Part shown: piece after piece, positions 19,705-31,282 of the stretch
How the letters are laid out: each line of letters starts with the position of its first letter
How positions within the stretch are numbered: position 1 is the first letter of the stretch
Source of the DNA: Thiobacillus denitrificans DSM 12475
GTDB taxonomy: Bacteria; Pseudomonadota; Gammaproteobacteria; Burkholderiales; Thiobacillaceae
DNA: 64,000 nt
NCBI RefSeq assembly: GCF_000376425.1
Contig: NZ_AQWL01000004.1
Coordinates: forward strand, 204,251-268,250
Direction: 5' to 3'
Program-made: the position numbers and the translations under genes
The notes under the pieces: model-generated
Databases searched by the model: none
What the model saw: only the letters and a program-made list of their open reading frames with translations
Told to the model about the DNA's origin: nothing

Positions 19705-21519
19705 TCAAACCAGTTGCGGGCGGCCGAAATGCCAGCCCTGCCCGTAGTCCACGCCCATGTCTGCGAGGATGCGTGCGGTTTCCGCATCCTCGACGTGCTC
19801 GGCCACGGTATGCATGCCCTCCTTGCGTGCAAAATTCGCCAGGCTTTCGACGATGCTCGCCACCTTGCGGTCCTGGCGCATATGCGACACCAGCCAGCCT
19901 TCGATTTTCAGGAAGCTGACCGGCAGGTGCGCCAGGTACAGATAGGACGAATAGCCGCTGCCGAAATCGTCCAGCGCCAGCCGGAAGCCGAAGTCGATGA
20001 AGGGCTGCAAATCGGCGCGCAGCTTCTCCAGGCTGACGATGTGCTGGCGCTCGGTCAGTTCCAGCACGATGGGCTTGGCCGGCCCCAACATCGCGCTGCA
20101 GGTCTGGCAATAATCCATGGCATTGTCGAACATCTCCTCGACCAGATCGCGGCGTGCCAGGAATTGCGGCGACACATTCACGAAATGAATGAAATCGGAT
20201 GCCCCGCCTTCATTCATTCGCACCACGCAGTGCTGCATCACGTTGCGGATCACCTGGCGGTCGATTTCAGCCATCAGCCCCAGCCCTTCCGCCATGTCGA
20301 CGAACTCCTGGGCCTCGACGATCTCGCCGGTCGCGGTCTCGATGCGTGCCAGTGCTTCGTCCGCAATGGCCTGCCCGGTCTGCAAATCGACGATGACCTG
20401 CGAGGCCAGCCTGACCCGGTTTTCAGCCAGCGCCTGCCGCAGCAACGTACTGTTCCACGGCAGGCTGTCCAGCGCCGCCATCCTGACCTGGTCGCGGCCA
20501 TCGGCCTTGGCCCGATACAAGGCATGGTCGATTTTTTCCAGCATCGGCAGGGTTTCGCTGTCGTTCACGCCGAAAGCCGCCACCCCCGCCGAGAAACTCA
20601 GTGAAAGGGCCCCCACGCTGGTCTGGATGGGCGTCGTACGGGCCCGGCCGGCCAACCGTTCCATGATGCCGGCAGCTTCGTCCACGGTGCTGCCATGCAG
20701 CACGAACAAAAATTCTTCCCCGCCCCAGCGCGCCACCCAGTCGCCTTCGCGCAGCCCGCTCTCGAAGCGACGCGCCACGGATTTCAGCACTTCGTCTCCC
20801 ACGGCATGGCCGTAACGATCGTTCACCATCTTGAAATGGTCGAGGTCGACCAGGGCCAGCGCAAAGCCATGGCCGTCGCGCAGCGTGCGTGCGCGTTCCT
20901 TTTGCAGGCGCTCTTCGGCCGCCCGCCGATTGGGCAGGCCGGTCAGCGGATCGGTCAGCGCGATGCGCTGCAGCAAGTCCTTTTGCGCGGACTGATGCAG
21001 CGCATTGCCGAGCCAGTCGGCGATCAGGCTCATGTAGCCGACATCCACCGCGCCGGGCGGCGATTCGCTGCATCTGCGCAAAAAAGCCAGCACCCAGCGC
21101 GTCTCGGTCTCGTCGCCAACCGACACCGGAATCCCGGAGAAGGCACGCATGCCAAACTCGGTCACCAGCGGATTGCCGGCATACAGGGGGTGCGCGGCCA
21201 GATCGGCGATATGGGACGGCGTACGGGTATGAATGACAATATGGAACGGCGACGCTTCCAGCGCCTGCCTGCTGCCTTCCGGAAACACTCCCAGGCGATC
21301 GCTGACATAGCGTGCGGTGCAGTGCTCGCCAAGCTCGCTCAGCACCACCAGATCCATGTCCAGCACCCCGGCCGCCATCGCCAGCATGGCACGGATGCGC
21401 TCGGCATCGCTCAGGCCGCCTCGTACCGACAGTTTCCACAAGGCATTCAGGCGATCGACATGCGTGTCGCCATGGCTGGACAATGGTACGCGCTGACCGG
21501 ATTGGTTGACTGCCTGCAT
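19705..21519 (-). CDS. GAF-like GGDEF-EAL protein
   Basis: A soluble 604-residue cyclic-di-GMP protein. Residues about 20-180 resemble a GAF sensor domain (RIRAMLAMAAGVLDMDLVVLSEL; FSGIPVSVGDE). The GGDEF domain has an intact GGEEF near residue 265, so synthesis is plausible. The EAL domain keeps EAL near 385, NVSPQF, ELTER and DDFGSGYSS, but KID is KIE and the AEGVE loop is AEHVED, so phosphodiesterase activity is less certain. No TM segment. It sits between hflX and a galT-like gene in what looks like inserted accessory DNA. Confidence 0.85.
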   Translation of the reverse strand: MQAVNQSGQRVPLSSHGDTHVDRLNALWKLSVRGGLSDAERIRAMLAMAAGVLDMDLVVLSELGEHCTARYVSDRLGVFPEGSRQALEASPFHIVIHTRTPSHIADLAAHPLYAGNPLVTEFGMRAFSGIPVSVGDETETRWVLAFLRRCSESPPGAVDVGYMSLIADWLGNALHQSAQKDLLQRIALTDPLTGLPNRRAAEERLQKERARTLRDGHGFALALVDLDHFKMVNDRYGHAVGDEVLKSVARRFESGLREGDWVARWGGEEFLFVLHGSTVDEAAGIMERLAGRARTTPIQTSVGALSLSFSAGVAAFGVNDSETLPMLEKIDHALYRAKADGRDQVRMAALDSLPWNSTLLRQALAENRVRLASQVIVDLQTGQAIADEALARIETATGEIVEAQEFVDMAEGLGLMAEIDRQVIRNVMQHCVVRMNEGGASDFIHFVNVSPQFLARRDLVEEMFDNAMDYCQTCSAMLGPAKPIVLELTERQHIVSLEKLRADLQPFIDFGFRLALDDFGSGYSSYLYLAHLPVSFLKIEGWLVSHMRQDRKVASIVESLANFARKEGMHTVAEHVEDAETARILADMGVDYGQGWHFGRPQLV

Positions 21520-21570
21520 GATCGCCGTTGAAGCTGGTTAACAGGCGCCATTCTAGCCTTCTCGCGACCG

Positions 21571-22686
21571 TTACAAATCCACTGCACGCAAACGCTCGGC
21601 GGCCTGTTCCGGGTTGATGGTGTTGACGAACAGCCCCGAGCCCAGTTCGAACCCGGTCGGAATGGAGGTGCGCGGGCAGATTTCCAGATGCCAGTGATAG
21701 CTCGCGGCGTACGCGCCGTGCGGCACGCCATGTTTCGAGTCCGTACCGCCATGCGGCACGGAGTGCAGGAAGAAATTGTACTGCGCGCCGCCGATGACGG
21801 CATCCAGCCGCGCCATGGTGCGCTTCACTACCCGCGCCAGGTCGGCCAGATCCTCGCCGCGCACGTCGAGAAAATCGGCCTGGTGCGCCAGCGGCAGGAT
21901 GTGCACTTCCCATTCGTAACGGCTGGCGAAGGGCTTGATCGCGATGAACTTCTCGCCGCGCTCGACCACATACTGACCGACGTTGATCTTGCGCCGCACT
22001 GCACCCGAATTGCGGTCGTAGATCGTCGCCTCGAAGGTCAGCGCCTCGTCGATCAGCGCGCAAAAAATGCAGTGGTGGTGCTTGGCGTAATACGCGGCGC
22101 TGTTTTTCACCTCGGCGTCGACGTTCTCCGGCACCACCGGCATCGCGATCACCTGGCTGTGCGTATGCGGAATCGACGCGCCGGCCGCCGGGCCGAAATT
22201 CTTGAATACCAGCACGTATTTCAGGCGCTCGTCGGACGCGAACAGCTGCTGCATGCGCGCCTGGTAGACGCCGAACAGCGCGGCCAGATGGCTTTCCGCC
22301 ATGTCCTGTACGGCAATGCCATGCTCGTGGTGATCGATGATGACTTCGTGCCGGCCGTAGCCGTCGATGGTCTGCTGCAGGCCGAAGTTGAAGCCGGCTT
22401 GTTCGCGATCGTCGCCCAGCACCGGGTAGAGGTTTTCCACCATGCGAATCTGCCAGTCGCCTTCCGGCGGCCAGCTCAGGATCACCGGCGGCGTCTTGTG
22501 CTCGTTGCCGCGGCAGAACGGGCAGGTTTCGACGTGCTTGCGGGTGTCGCGTGGCGCCAGTTCCTCGGCTTTTTTCGGGCGCATGCTGCGCGCTGTGGCG
22601 ACCAGCACCGATTCGCTCGGCACGATGGGATTGATGCGGATTTCGCGAACTTCGCTGGTATTGTCCGGGGCGTTCGGGTCTGACAT
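21571..22686 (-). CDS. galT: Galactose-1-phosphate uridylyltransferase family protein
   Basis: HIT-superfamily nucleotidylyltransferase of 371 residues. The zinc-site cysteines are in CPFCRGNEHKTPP (C55, C58), and the catalytic region is FGPAAGASIPHTHSQVIAMP, where HTHSQ takes the place of the classical HPHGQ triad. A second CIFC pair occurs near residue 207, then a C-terminal HWHLEICPR. It transfers UMP, or possibly ADP, to a hexose-1-phosphate. No other Leloir genes are nearby, so the substrate could be a related sugar phosphate such as in ADP-glucose phosphorylase relatives. The GalT-superfamily assignment is firm; the exact substrate is not. Confidence 0.82.
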   Translation of the reverse strand: MSDPNAPDNTSEVREIRINPIVPSESVLVATARSMRPKKAEELAPRDTRKHVETCPFCRGNEHKTPPVILSWPPEGDWQIRMVENLYPVLGDDREQAGFNFGLQQTIDGYGRHEVIIDHHEHGIAVQDMAESHLAALFGVYQARMQQLFASDERLKYVLVFKNFGPAAGASIPHTHSQVIAMPVVPENVDAEVKNSAAYYAKHHHCIFCALIDEALTFEATIYDRNSGAVRRKINVGQYVVERGEKFIAIKPFASRYEWEVHILPLAHQADFLDVRGEDLADLARVVKRTMARLDAVIGGAQYNFFLHSVPHGGTDSKHGVPHGAYAASYHWHLEICPRTSIPTGFELGSGLFVNTINPEQAAERLRAVDL

Positions 22687-22860
22687 GCGGTTTCTCCTTT
22701 GCCAGGAAGCATAAAGCAGCCGCCCGATGGTGGCGGTTCATTCTGCTTATGCCCCCAGTCAGGCTTTTTATCCCCCCGCTTTCACCAGGGCCTTGCGTTG
22801 ACGAAGCCCCGGCCGGCGCCGACAATACCGAACCTTTGCCGTATTCTCGGAGTATTCCCC

Positions 22861-23142
22861 ATGGACGAAAAAGCCCTGCACGACGAGCAGCGCCTTATGC
22901 GCATGATGCGCAAAACGCTCACTTCCATCGTGCGCGATACCGCGCCGCGTGACGGCAACCCCAGCCCGCTCTCCGAAGCCACCGTGCTCGGCATCAAGGA
23001 TTGCCTACTGGTGATCTCCGGCCGCGAAACCGAACTTGCCCAGCTCACCGGCCGTACCCTTGAAGAGCGCCCGCACTTCAGTGACGAGACACCCAACACC
23101 CACGCCGTCAAGATCAGCAGCATCCCAAAAAAAACGCACTGA
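22861..23142 (+). CDS. Conserved small protein of unknown function
   Basis: A 93-residue, soluble, helix-rich protein: MDEKALHDEQRLMRMMRKTL, then TSIVRDTAPRDGNPSPLSEA and VLGIKDCLLVISGRETELAQ. I recognise the pattern (MRKTLT...VVRDT...LSExTixxIxxCLxLIxxRExEL) as a small betaproteobacterial family, often labelled loosely as segregation/condensation protein A, but no function is supported by the residues. ATG 22861 has GGAG 8 bp upstream. It is divergent from galT and followed 2 bp later by another small gene, so the two form a likely pair. Confidence 0.65.
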   Translation: MDEKALHDEQRLMRMMRKTLTSIVRDTAPRDGNPSPLSEATVLGIKDCLLVISGRETELAQLTGRTLEERPHFSDETPNTHAVKISSIPKKTH

Positions 23143-23144
23143 GC

Positions 23145-23396
23145 ATGCCGCAAGCCACCAGCCTGTTCACCGATGTCGAATCCAGTGTCGTCGGCACCTC
23201 GGCGGTCGTGATCTATTCGCCTTCCGGCAAGAACCGCAAGCGCTTTCCCGAGGGCGTGGTCGAGGTCTACACCAGCGAAGCCGAGGCGCTGGCGCACGCC
23301 GATCCCGCAAAAAATCGCCACGCCGCGATTGCCAGCGGCCCGGCGCGCTCGTCGGAAGGCTTCAAACTGTACTATCTGGTGCGCTGGCTGGACTGA
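23145..23396 (+). CDS. Small protein of unknown function
   Basis: An 83-residue protein, MPQATSLFTDVESSVVGTSA then VVIYSPSGKNRKRFPEGVVE and ending LYYLVRWLD; no family recognised. Predicted mixed alpha/beta with no membrane segment. It starts 2 bp after the preceding small gene, consistent with one transcript. Its last 35 bp overlap, tail to tail, the 3' end of the GGDEF-EAL gene on the other strand. Confidence 0.55.
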   Translation: MPQATSLFTDVESSVVGTSAVVIYSPSGKNRKRFPEGVVEVYTSEAEALAHADPAKNRHAAIASGPARSSEGFKLYYLVRWLD

Positions 23397-25374
23397 ACCC
23401 GTTCTGCCACTCGGGCAAGCGGGACCGAAACGCGACTTCGGCGAACGGCGGCGCAAAGTAATACCCCTGGACATCGTCACACCCCAGGTCCCGCAACAAT
23501 TCGACCTGGGCTGCGGTCTCCACGCCTTCTGCCGTCACTTTCAGGCCCAGCGCCCGCGCCATCCCCACCATGCTGGCGACAATGGCGCGGGCCTCGGCAT
23601 CCTCGACCATGTCCGCGACAAAGCTGCGGTCGATTTTCAGGCGCGTGGCGTCCAGTTTCCGCAGATAAGCCAGGCTGGAATAACCGGTGCCGAAATCGTC
23701 GATCGCCAGCCCTACCCCCTCTTCCGCCAGGCGATGCAGCAACGCTGACCCGGCGAGCGTCTCCTGCATGATGGCCGACTCGGTCAGCTCCAGTTCCAGC
23801 AGCGCCGGCGGAAGCTCCGTTTCCTGCAGCACCGCGCTCAGCCGTTCCTCAAAGCTCGGGCGGCGCAACTGCAGCGCCGAGACGTTGACCATGACCGGCA
23901 CGGCCGGCGCCCCCTGCTGGTGCCAGCGCCGTGCCGCCCGGCAGGCCTCGGCGAGAATCCAGTCGCCGAGCGGAACGATCAGCCCGGAATCTTCGGCAAC
24001 GGGAATGAAGCGCGCCGGCTCCACCCACTCCCATTCGGGGTGACGCCAGCGCACCAATGCCTCGATCCCGACGAGCGCACCGTGCGCAAGCGAAAACACC
24101 GGCTGGTAGAACAGTTCGAATTCGCCGCGTTCCAGCCCTTGGCGCAAGCCGGTTTCGGTGGACAGGCGCTCCCTTGCGCGTGCATTCTGCAGCGGGTCGG
24201 CGAACTGAAAGGTATTGCGGCCACCGTCCTTGGCCGCATACATGGCGCGGTCCGCGCAGGCCAGCCAGCCCTCCGCATCCAGCGCGTCGTCGGGATACAG
24301 CGCGATGCCGACACTGACTCCCACCGACACGCTCTGATCGCCGACCGTGATGGGTTTGGCGAGTTCGGCGATGATTTTTTCGGCGACATGACGCGCGTCG
24401 TCATCGTCCCGGATTTCAAGCAGCAGGATCACGAACTCGTCGCCGCCCAACCGGGCCACCGTATCGTCCTCCCGCACCAGCGCACACAATCGGCCGGCCA
24501 CCGCGCACAGCAGTGCATCGCCCATGGCATGGCCGAGCGAATCGTTGACGTTCTTGAAACGGTCCAGGTCGAGGAACAGGATCGCCGCCCGGCTTCCCAT
24601 CCGGTGGGCATGCGACAACGCCTGGGTCATGTGGTCGGCTAGCAGACGCTGATTGGGCAAGCCGGTCAGGCTGTCGTGATAGGCCTGTTCGTACAGTCTG
24701 CCTTCCGACGTCATGAGCCGCGCGTGCTCCCTGCGGATGCGCGCCCGTATATAAAACAGCAGGCTTGAGGTCAGCACGAACACCAGCGTTGCACCGAGCG
24801 GCAGCATCGCCGCATGCAGCAGCGTTCGCCGCCATAGGTTGGCGTCAACATCCAGCCCCAGCACCGCGATGGTTTGACCGGTCTGCGGGTCGACCTGCGG
24901 CACCAGTGCGCTGACCCATACCCCCCAGCTATCACTCAGCGGACCTTCGGTCATCGGCCGGTTGCCGGAAAACAGGGCGACCAGCTGCTCGCTCGCCTCG
25001 CCGTAGGCCATGCCGGAGGGTGAAAAATCGGATGAATCGGCAGGCTCGGAGTCCACCAGGAAACGGACCCCGCCCTCGTCATGCCATCCCAGCAGATACA
25101 CGAAACGGTACTGCGGGCTGACGCTCCGCAGCGCCTCGAGCTGCTGCTTGAGGCGGGCATATTCCTCGCGCGTGGCGTCATTTGCCTCGCCGCGCAGCGC
25201 CTTCACCGCCGCCCAATCGAGTGAACGCTGCATCAGGCGCGCTTCGGTCAGGAACTGCACACGCATTCCCGCATCGGCCGAGCGCACCACCTGCAGGGTG
25301 AGGATCAGCCCCGCCAGCACACCGCCCAGCACCAGCAGCCATGGCCAGATCTTGCGTATCAAGCGCCGATCCAA
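23362..25374 (-). CDS. Membrane GGDEF-EAL protein with periplasmic sensor domain
   Basis: A 670-residue c-di-GMP enzyme. TM1 is at about residues 11-29 and TM2 at 190-212. Between them lies a ~160-residue periplasmic Cache-like sensor (helical RLMQRSLDWAAVKALRGEAN; then YRFVYLLGW, VSALVPQVDPQTGQTIAVLGLDVDA). The GGDEF motif near 309 and EAL near 436 are intact, with NVSALQL, ELTESAI, DDFGTGYSS, KIDRSF and AEGVET, so both activities are plausible. The TTG start at 25374 follows the der stop by 4 bp, so it is probably the distal gene of the hisS-to-der operon. Its 3' end overlaps a small convergent gene by 35 bp. Confidence 0.87.
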   Translation of the reverse strand: MDRRLIRKIWPWLLVLGGVLAGLILTLQVVRSADAGMRVQFLTEARLMQRSLDWAAVKALRGEANDATREEYARLKQQLEALRSVSPQYRFVYLLGWHDEGGVRFLVDSEPADSSDFSPSGMAYGEASEQLVALFSGNRPMTEGPLSDSWGVWVSALVPQVDPQTGQTIAVLGLDVDANLWRRTLLHAAMLPLGATLVFVLTSSLLFYIRARIRREHARLMTSEGRLYEQAYHDSLTGLPNQRLLADHMTQALSHAHRMGSRAAILFLDLDRFKNVNDSLGHAMGDALLCAVAGRLCALVREDDTVARLGGDEFVILLLEIRDDDDARHVAEKIIAELAKPITVGDQSVSVGVSVGIALYPDDALDAEGWLACADRAMYAAKDGGRNTFQFADPLQNARARERLSTETGLRQGLERGEFELFYQPVFSLAHGALVGIEALVRWRHPEWEWVEPARFIPVAEDSGLIVPLGDWILAEACRAARRWHQQGAPAVPVMVNVSALQLRRPSFEERLSAVLQETELPPALLELELTESAIMQETLAGSALLHRLAEEGVGLAIDDFGTGYSSLAYLRKLDATRLKIDRSFVADMVEDAEARAIVASMVGMARALGLKVTAEGVETAAQVELLRDLGCDDVQGYYFAPPFAEVAFRSRLPEWQNGFSPASAPDSTV

Positions 25375-25378
25375 GCGC

Positions 25379-26788
25379 TCAATCCGCGCCGTAGACCTTG
25401 CGCCGCACCCGCTTCTTGCGCCGCATCCGCGTCGCCTCGCTTTCGCTCAGCGGCGCGCGCGCCTTGCCTTCAAAAGGGTTCTTGCCGCTGTCTTCCTTGA
25501 CCTGGATGCGCAGCGGCGTGCCCTGCAGCTTGAAGGCCTTGCGGAAACTGCTTTCCAGATAGCGCTTGTAATCGTCGCGCAGGCCTTCCAGCGCGTTGCC
25601 GTGCAGGATGATGACCGGCGGGTTCTTGCCACCCTGGTGGGCGTAGCGCGGCTTGGGACGGAACAGACCGTTCTTGGGTGGCGCGTGCTGTTCCACCGCC
25701 ATCTCCAGCACCCGCGTCAGCTTGGGGGTCGACATCTTGAGGAAGGCGGCAGCATGCGCCGCTTCCACATCCTTCAGCAGGTTTTCGAGGCCTTTGCCCT
25801 TCAGCGCCGAGATGTAGTTGAAGCGGGCAAAGTCGAGGAAGGCGAGTTTGCGGCCGATGTCGCGCTTGATGTCGTCGCGCTGCTCGGGGCTGAGGCCATC
25901 CCACTTGTTGATCGCGACCACCAGCGCGCGCCCGGTTTCCAGCACGAAGCCCGCGAGATGCGCGTCCTGCTCGGAAATATTCTCGCGCGCGTCGAGCACC
26001 AGCACCACCACGTTGGCATCCTCGATCGCCTGCAGGGTCTTGATGACGGAGAATTTCTCCACCGTCTCGAACACCTTGCCGCGGCGCCGCACGCCGGCGG
26101 TGTCGATCAGGATGTAGGGCTTGCCGTCGCGCTCGAACTCGACGTAGATCGAGTCACGCGTGGTGCCCGGCTGGTCGAACGCGATCACGCGTTCCTCGCC
26201 GACCAGCGCGTTGACCAAGGTGGATTTGCCGACGTTAGGACGGCCCACCAGCGCGATCTTGGGGATGCCGAATTCATCGGGTTTTTCTTCCTCTGCGGGA
26301 AACGGCGCCAGCGCCTCGTCCACCAGGTCGGCGATGCCGTCGCCATGCGCGCCCGAAATCGCCAGCGGCTCGCCCAATCCCAGCTCGTGGAACTCGGCGG
26401 TGACCACGGCGCGGTTCATGCCTTCGGCCTTGTTGACTGCGAGCAGCACCGGGCACGCCGCGCGGCGCAAGCGGTCGGCGATCACCTTGTCCTGCGGTGT
26501 CAGGCCGCTGCGCGCATCGACCATGAAAATGATGGCATCGGCCTCGTCGATGGCCTGCAGCGTCTGGCGTGCCATCTCGGCCATGATGCCTTCCTTGGCC
26601 ACCGGCTCGAGACCGCCGGTATCGACCACCAGATAGGGCTTGCCGCCGATGCGGCCACGCCCGTAATGGCGGTCGCGCGTCATCCCCGGCAGGTCGTGCA
26701 CCAGGGCGTCGCGCGTGCCGGTAAGGCGGTTGAACAGGGTGGACTTGCCGACGTTGGGACGCCCGACAAGAACCAGAGTGGGAAGCAT
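25379..26788 (-). CDS. der: Ribosome-assembly GTPase Der (EngA)
   Basis: Tandem-GTPase needed for 50S subunit assembly, 469 residues. Two G domains: first [12 protein letters not shown] at residues 8-19 with DTGGLEP and NKAEG; second [12 protein letters not shown] near 185 with DTAGVRRR and NKWDG. A C-terminal KH-like domain ([14 protein letters not shown]... [12 protein letters not shown]) and a basic tail ([14 protein letters not shown]) follow. It lies 42 bp downstream of bamB, the standard bamB-der order. Confidence 0.97.
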   Translation of the reverse strand: MLPTLVLVGRPNVGKSTLFNRLTGTRDALVHDLPGMTRDRHYGRGRIGGKPYLVVDTGGLEPVAKEGIMAEMARQTLQAIDEADAIIFMVDARSGLTPQDKVIADRLRRAACPVLLAVNKAEGMNRAVVTAEFHELGLGEPLAISGAHGDGIADLVDEALAPFPAEEEKPDEFGIPKIALVGRPNVGKSTLVNALVGEERVIAFDQPGTTRDSIYVEFERDGKPYILIDTAGVRRRGKVFETVEKFSVIKTLQAIEDANVVVLVLDARENISEQDAHLAGFVLETGRALVVAINKWDGLSPEQRDDIKRDIGRKLAFLDFARFNYISALKGKGLENLLKDVEAAHAAAFLKMSTPKLTRVLEMAVEQHAPPKNGLFRPKPRYAHQGGKNPPVIILHGNALEGLRDDYKRYLESSFRKAFKLQGTPLRIQVKEDSGKNPFEGKARAPLSESEATRMRRKKRVRRKVYGAD

Positions 26789-26830
26789 GGCTATCCTTGC
26801 TGACGCGTCGGCAAAGCCGGCGCGCTGTGT

Positions 26831-27991
26831 TTATTTGAGCCTGAAAGCGACGACATTGCCCTTGGCCGTCTGCACGGCGAAGCCGGGCCCGATGTCGACC
26901 GGCGCCGTGCGCACGTTGCTGTCGACCTTGGCACGCGCAACGAAACTGCCGTCTTCGGCCGACAGCACATGCACGACGCCTTCGCCGTCGGCCACCACCA
27001 CCCAGGCGCCCAGCGCCAGCGGCGCGGTGACCTGACGGCGCGCCAGCTTGTCCTGCCGCCAGCCGGCACGGCCACTGGTCTTGTCGTAGGCGGTCACGGC
27101 ATCCTTGTCGTCGGTGACGTAGACATTGCGCTCGTCCATCGCCAGCCCGCTGTTGCTGGAGGCGTCGCGTGCCCACAACGGTGCGCCGTTGCGGCGATCG
27201 AAGCAGGCCACCCGCCCCTGATAGGTGACGGCACACACCTGCCGTTCATCCACCACGGGATTGCCCATCACGTCGGCCACCCGTTCGAGTTCGGTCGCCC
27301 CGCGTGGCAGCGCCACCGTGGCTTCCCACAGCTGCGCGCCGTTGGCGACGTTGAGCGCAACCAGCTTGCCGCCGGGGAATCCGGCGTAGAGCACGTCGTC
27401 GCGCACAGTCATGCCGCCCGATCCGCGCAGGCTCAATGCCGGCAGGTTGCGGCTGTACAGCCATTTGCGGCTGCCGTCCGCGGCGGCCAGGCCGTGCACG
27501 CGGCCATCGCCGGTACGCGCGATCACCATATCAGCCACCGCCAGCAGTTGTCCGGTCACCTCGCTCGACAGCGGCACTTTCCAGCGCACCTGCCCGCTGC
27601 CAAAATCGAGCGCCAGCAGCTCGCCCTTGCCGCCGCCGGCCAGCACCAGGCCCTGGCCCGCGCCGGCCCCGGCCGAAAGTTTCACGCCGGTATCGGTACG
27701 CCACACCATGTTGCCGTTGGCCACGGCGATGCGCACCACCCGACTGCCGCCGGCGGCCAGCACATCGTCGCCTTCGGCTTGCGGGCGGAACAGGCGCCCA
27801 TCCGCGTCGCCGGTTTCGCCTTTCCAGGCCTCGCCGAGACTGGCGCTTGGTTTGAACTCGACCAGTTCGGCGGGTTTGGCCTTGGCCGGGCCGGAACCGA
27901 ACCAGCCGCCCACCGTGCTGGTCATCGAGCCGACCGCGCCGCACCCCGACAGCGACAGCGCCAAACCGGCGGCAATCAAACGCATCATCAC
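26831..27991 (-). CDS. bamB: Outer-membrane assembly lipoprotein BamB
   Basis: Beta-propeller lipoprotein of the BAM complex that folds outer-membrane proteins; 386 residues. The signal ends in the lipobox LSGC (Cys about residue 17), with serine-rich residues after it favouring outer-membrane sorting. Repeated PQQ-like blades are visible (GLVLAGGGKGELLALDFGSGQVRW; DGRVHGLAAADGSRKWLY; GRVACFDRRNGAPLWARD). Its start overlaps the yfgM stop by 4 bp. Confidence 0.94.
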   Translation of the reverse strand: MMMRLIAAGLALSLSGCGAVGSMTSTVGGWFGSGPAKAKPAELVEFKPSASLGEAWKGETGDADGRLFRPQAEGDDVLAAGGSRVVRIAVANGNMVWRTDTGVKLSAGAGAGQGLVLAGGGKGELLALDFGSGQVRWKVPLSSEVTGQLLAVADMVIARTGDGRVHGLAAADGSRKWLYSRNLPALSLRGSGGMTVRDDVLYAGFPGGKLVALNVANGAQLWEATVALPRGATELERVADVMGNPVVDERQVCAVTYQGRVACFDRRNGAPLWARDASSNSGLAMDERNVYVTDDKDAVTAYDKTSGRAGWRQDKLARRQVTAPLALGAWVVVADGEGVVHVLSAEDGSFVARAKVDSNVRTAPVDIGPGFAVQTAKGNVVAFRLK

Positions 27992-28629
27992 TTGACCTCT
28001 CCTCCCAGCGCATCGAGTTTCAGTTCGACGATAGTGCGGTAGGGGTCGTCCTCCTGCATTTTGCCGAACGCCGTCTGATAGGCCGCGCGCGCCTCGGCCT
28101 GCTTGCCCTGCGCCAGCAGCACGTCGCCCTTCGTATCGTGGAAGCGGAAGGCGAAGGCATCGCTGTGCGTAGCCGACAGAGTTTTCAGCGCGGCGTCATA
28201 TTGCTTCTGGTCGAGTTGCACGCCGGCCAGGCGCAGACGCGCCAGATCCCTGACGGCAGGTTCCTTGCTGTTGGCCGCCGCCCATTCCAGTTGGGTCTGC
28301 GCGCTTTTCAGGTCCTTGCCAAGGACGTTGAGCTTGGCCAGCAGCATCGCGGCGCGTGGGGCGTAGGCCGTGCCCTTGTACTGATCGATCAGCATCGAGC
28401 CGGCCTCGCGCGCAGCCTTGGCATCGTTGGCTGCCAGCGACTGCGTCAGTTTTTCGTACACGGCGGCCGCTTCCAGGCTTTGCGTCAGCGTGCGGTGCTG
28501 CCAGTAACGCCAGCCCGCCGACGCGGCGATCACCACGGCCAGGCCGATCATCACCAGGCTGCCCCAGCGTTTCCACCAGGCTTTCAGTTCGTCCAGCCGT
28601 TCCTGCTCGTCGAGGTCGTAGGTTGCCAT
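27988..28629 (-). CDS. yfgM: YfgM-family ancillary SecYEG translocon subunit
   Basis: A 213-residue inner-membrane TPR protein linking the Sec translocon to periplasmic chaperones. A cytosolic N-terminus (MATYDLDEQERLDELKAWWKRWG), one TM (SLVMIGLAVVIAASAGWRYW), then a periplasmic helical-repeat domain (AREAGSMLIDQYKGTAYAPRAAMLLAKL). It is located between hisS (13 bp) and bamB (4-bp overlap), the conserved context of the family. Confidence 0.9.
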   Translation of the reverse strand: MATYDLDEQERLDELKAWWKRWGSLVMIGLAVVIAASAGWRYWQHRTLTQSLEAAAVYEKLTQSLAANDAKAAREAGSMLIDQYKGTAYAPRAAMLLAKLNVLGKDLKSAQTQLEWAAANSKEPAVRDLARLRLAGVQLDQKQYDAALKTLSATHSDAFAFRFHDTKGDVLLAQGKQAEARAAYQTAFGKMQEDDPYRTIVELKLDALGGEVK

Positions 28630-28642
28630 CGTGCTATACCTT

Positions 28643-29911
<1,269 letters not shown>

Positions 29912-29925
29912 GTTGTGGGAATCAA

Positions 29926-30029
29926 TTTTTTATCCGCGAAGGACGCTAAGGGACGCGAAGAAACCCCAAACCTGTTTTTTCCAGGTTTTTACTTCGCGCT
30001 TCTTCGCGTCCTTCGCGGATAAAGATTTT

Positions 30030-30030
<1 letters not shown>
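29926..30030. repeat. Nested palindromic repeat between ispG and hisS
   Basis: Outer arms: TTTATCCGCGAAGGACGC near 29929-29946 and its complement GCGTCCTTCGCGGATAAA at 30006-30023. Adjacent CGCGAAGAA/CTTCTTCGCG sequences extend the pairing, while the left arm carries an extra ~10 bp (a near-duplicate of GGACGC). Inside is a second inverted repeat, AAACCTG (29968-29974) with CAGGTTT (29982-29988). The right arm ends at the ispG stop codon. It resembles REP- or MITE-like intergenic palindromes of proteobacteria; transcribed, it would fold into a long hairpin. Confidence 0.75.
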
Positions 30031-31250
<1,220 letters not shown>

Positions 31251-31282
31251 TATTCTTCCAGGGGGCTGTTCTTCAAGGGTGG

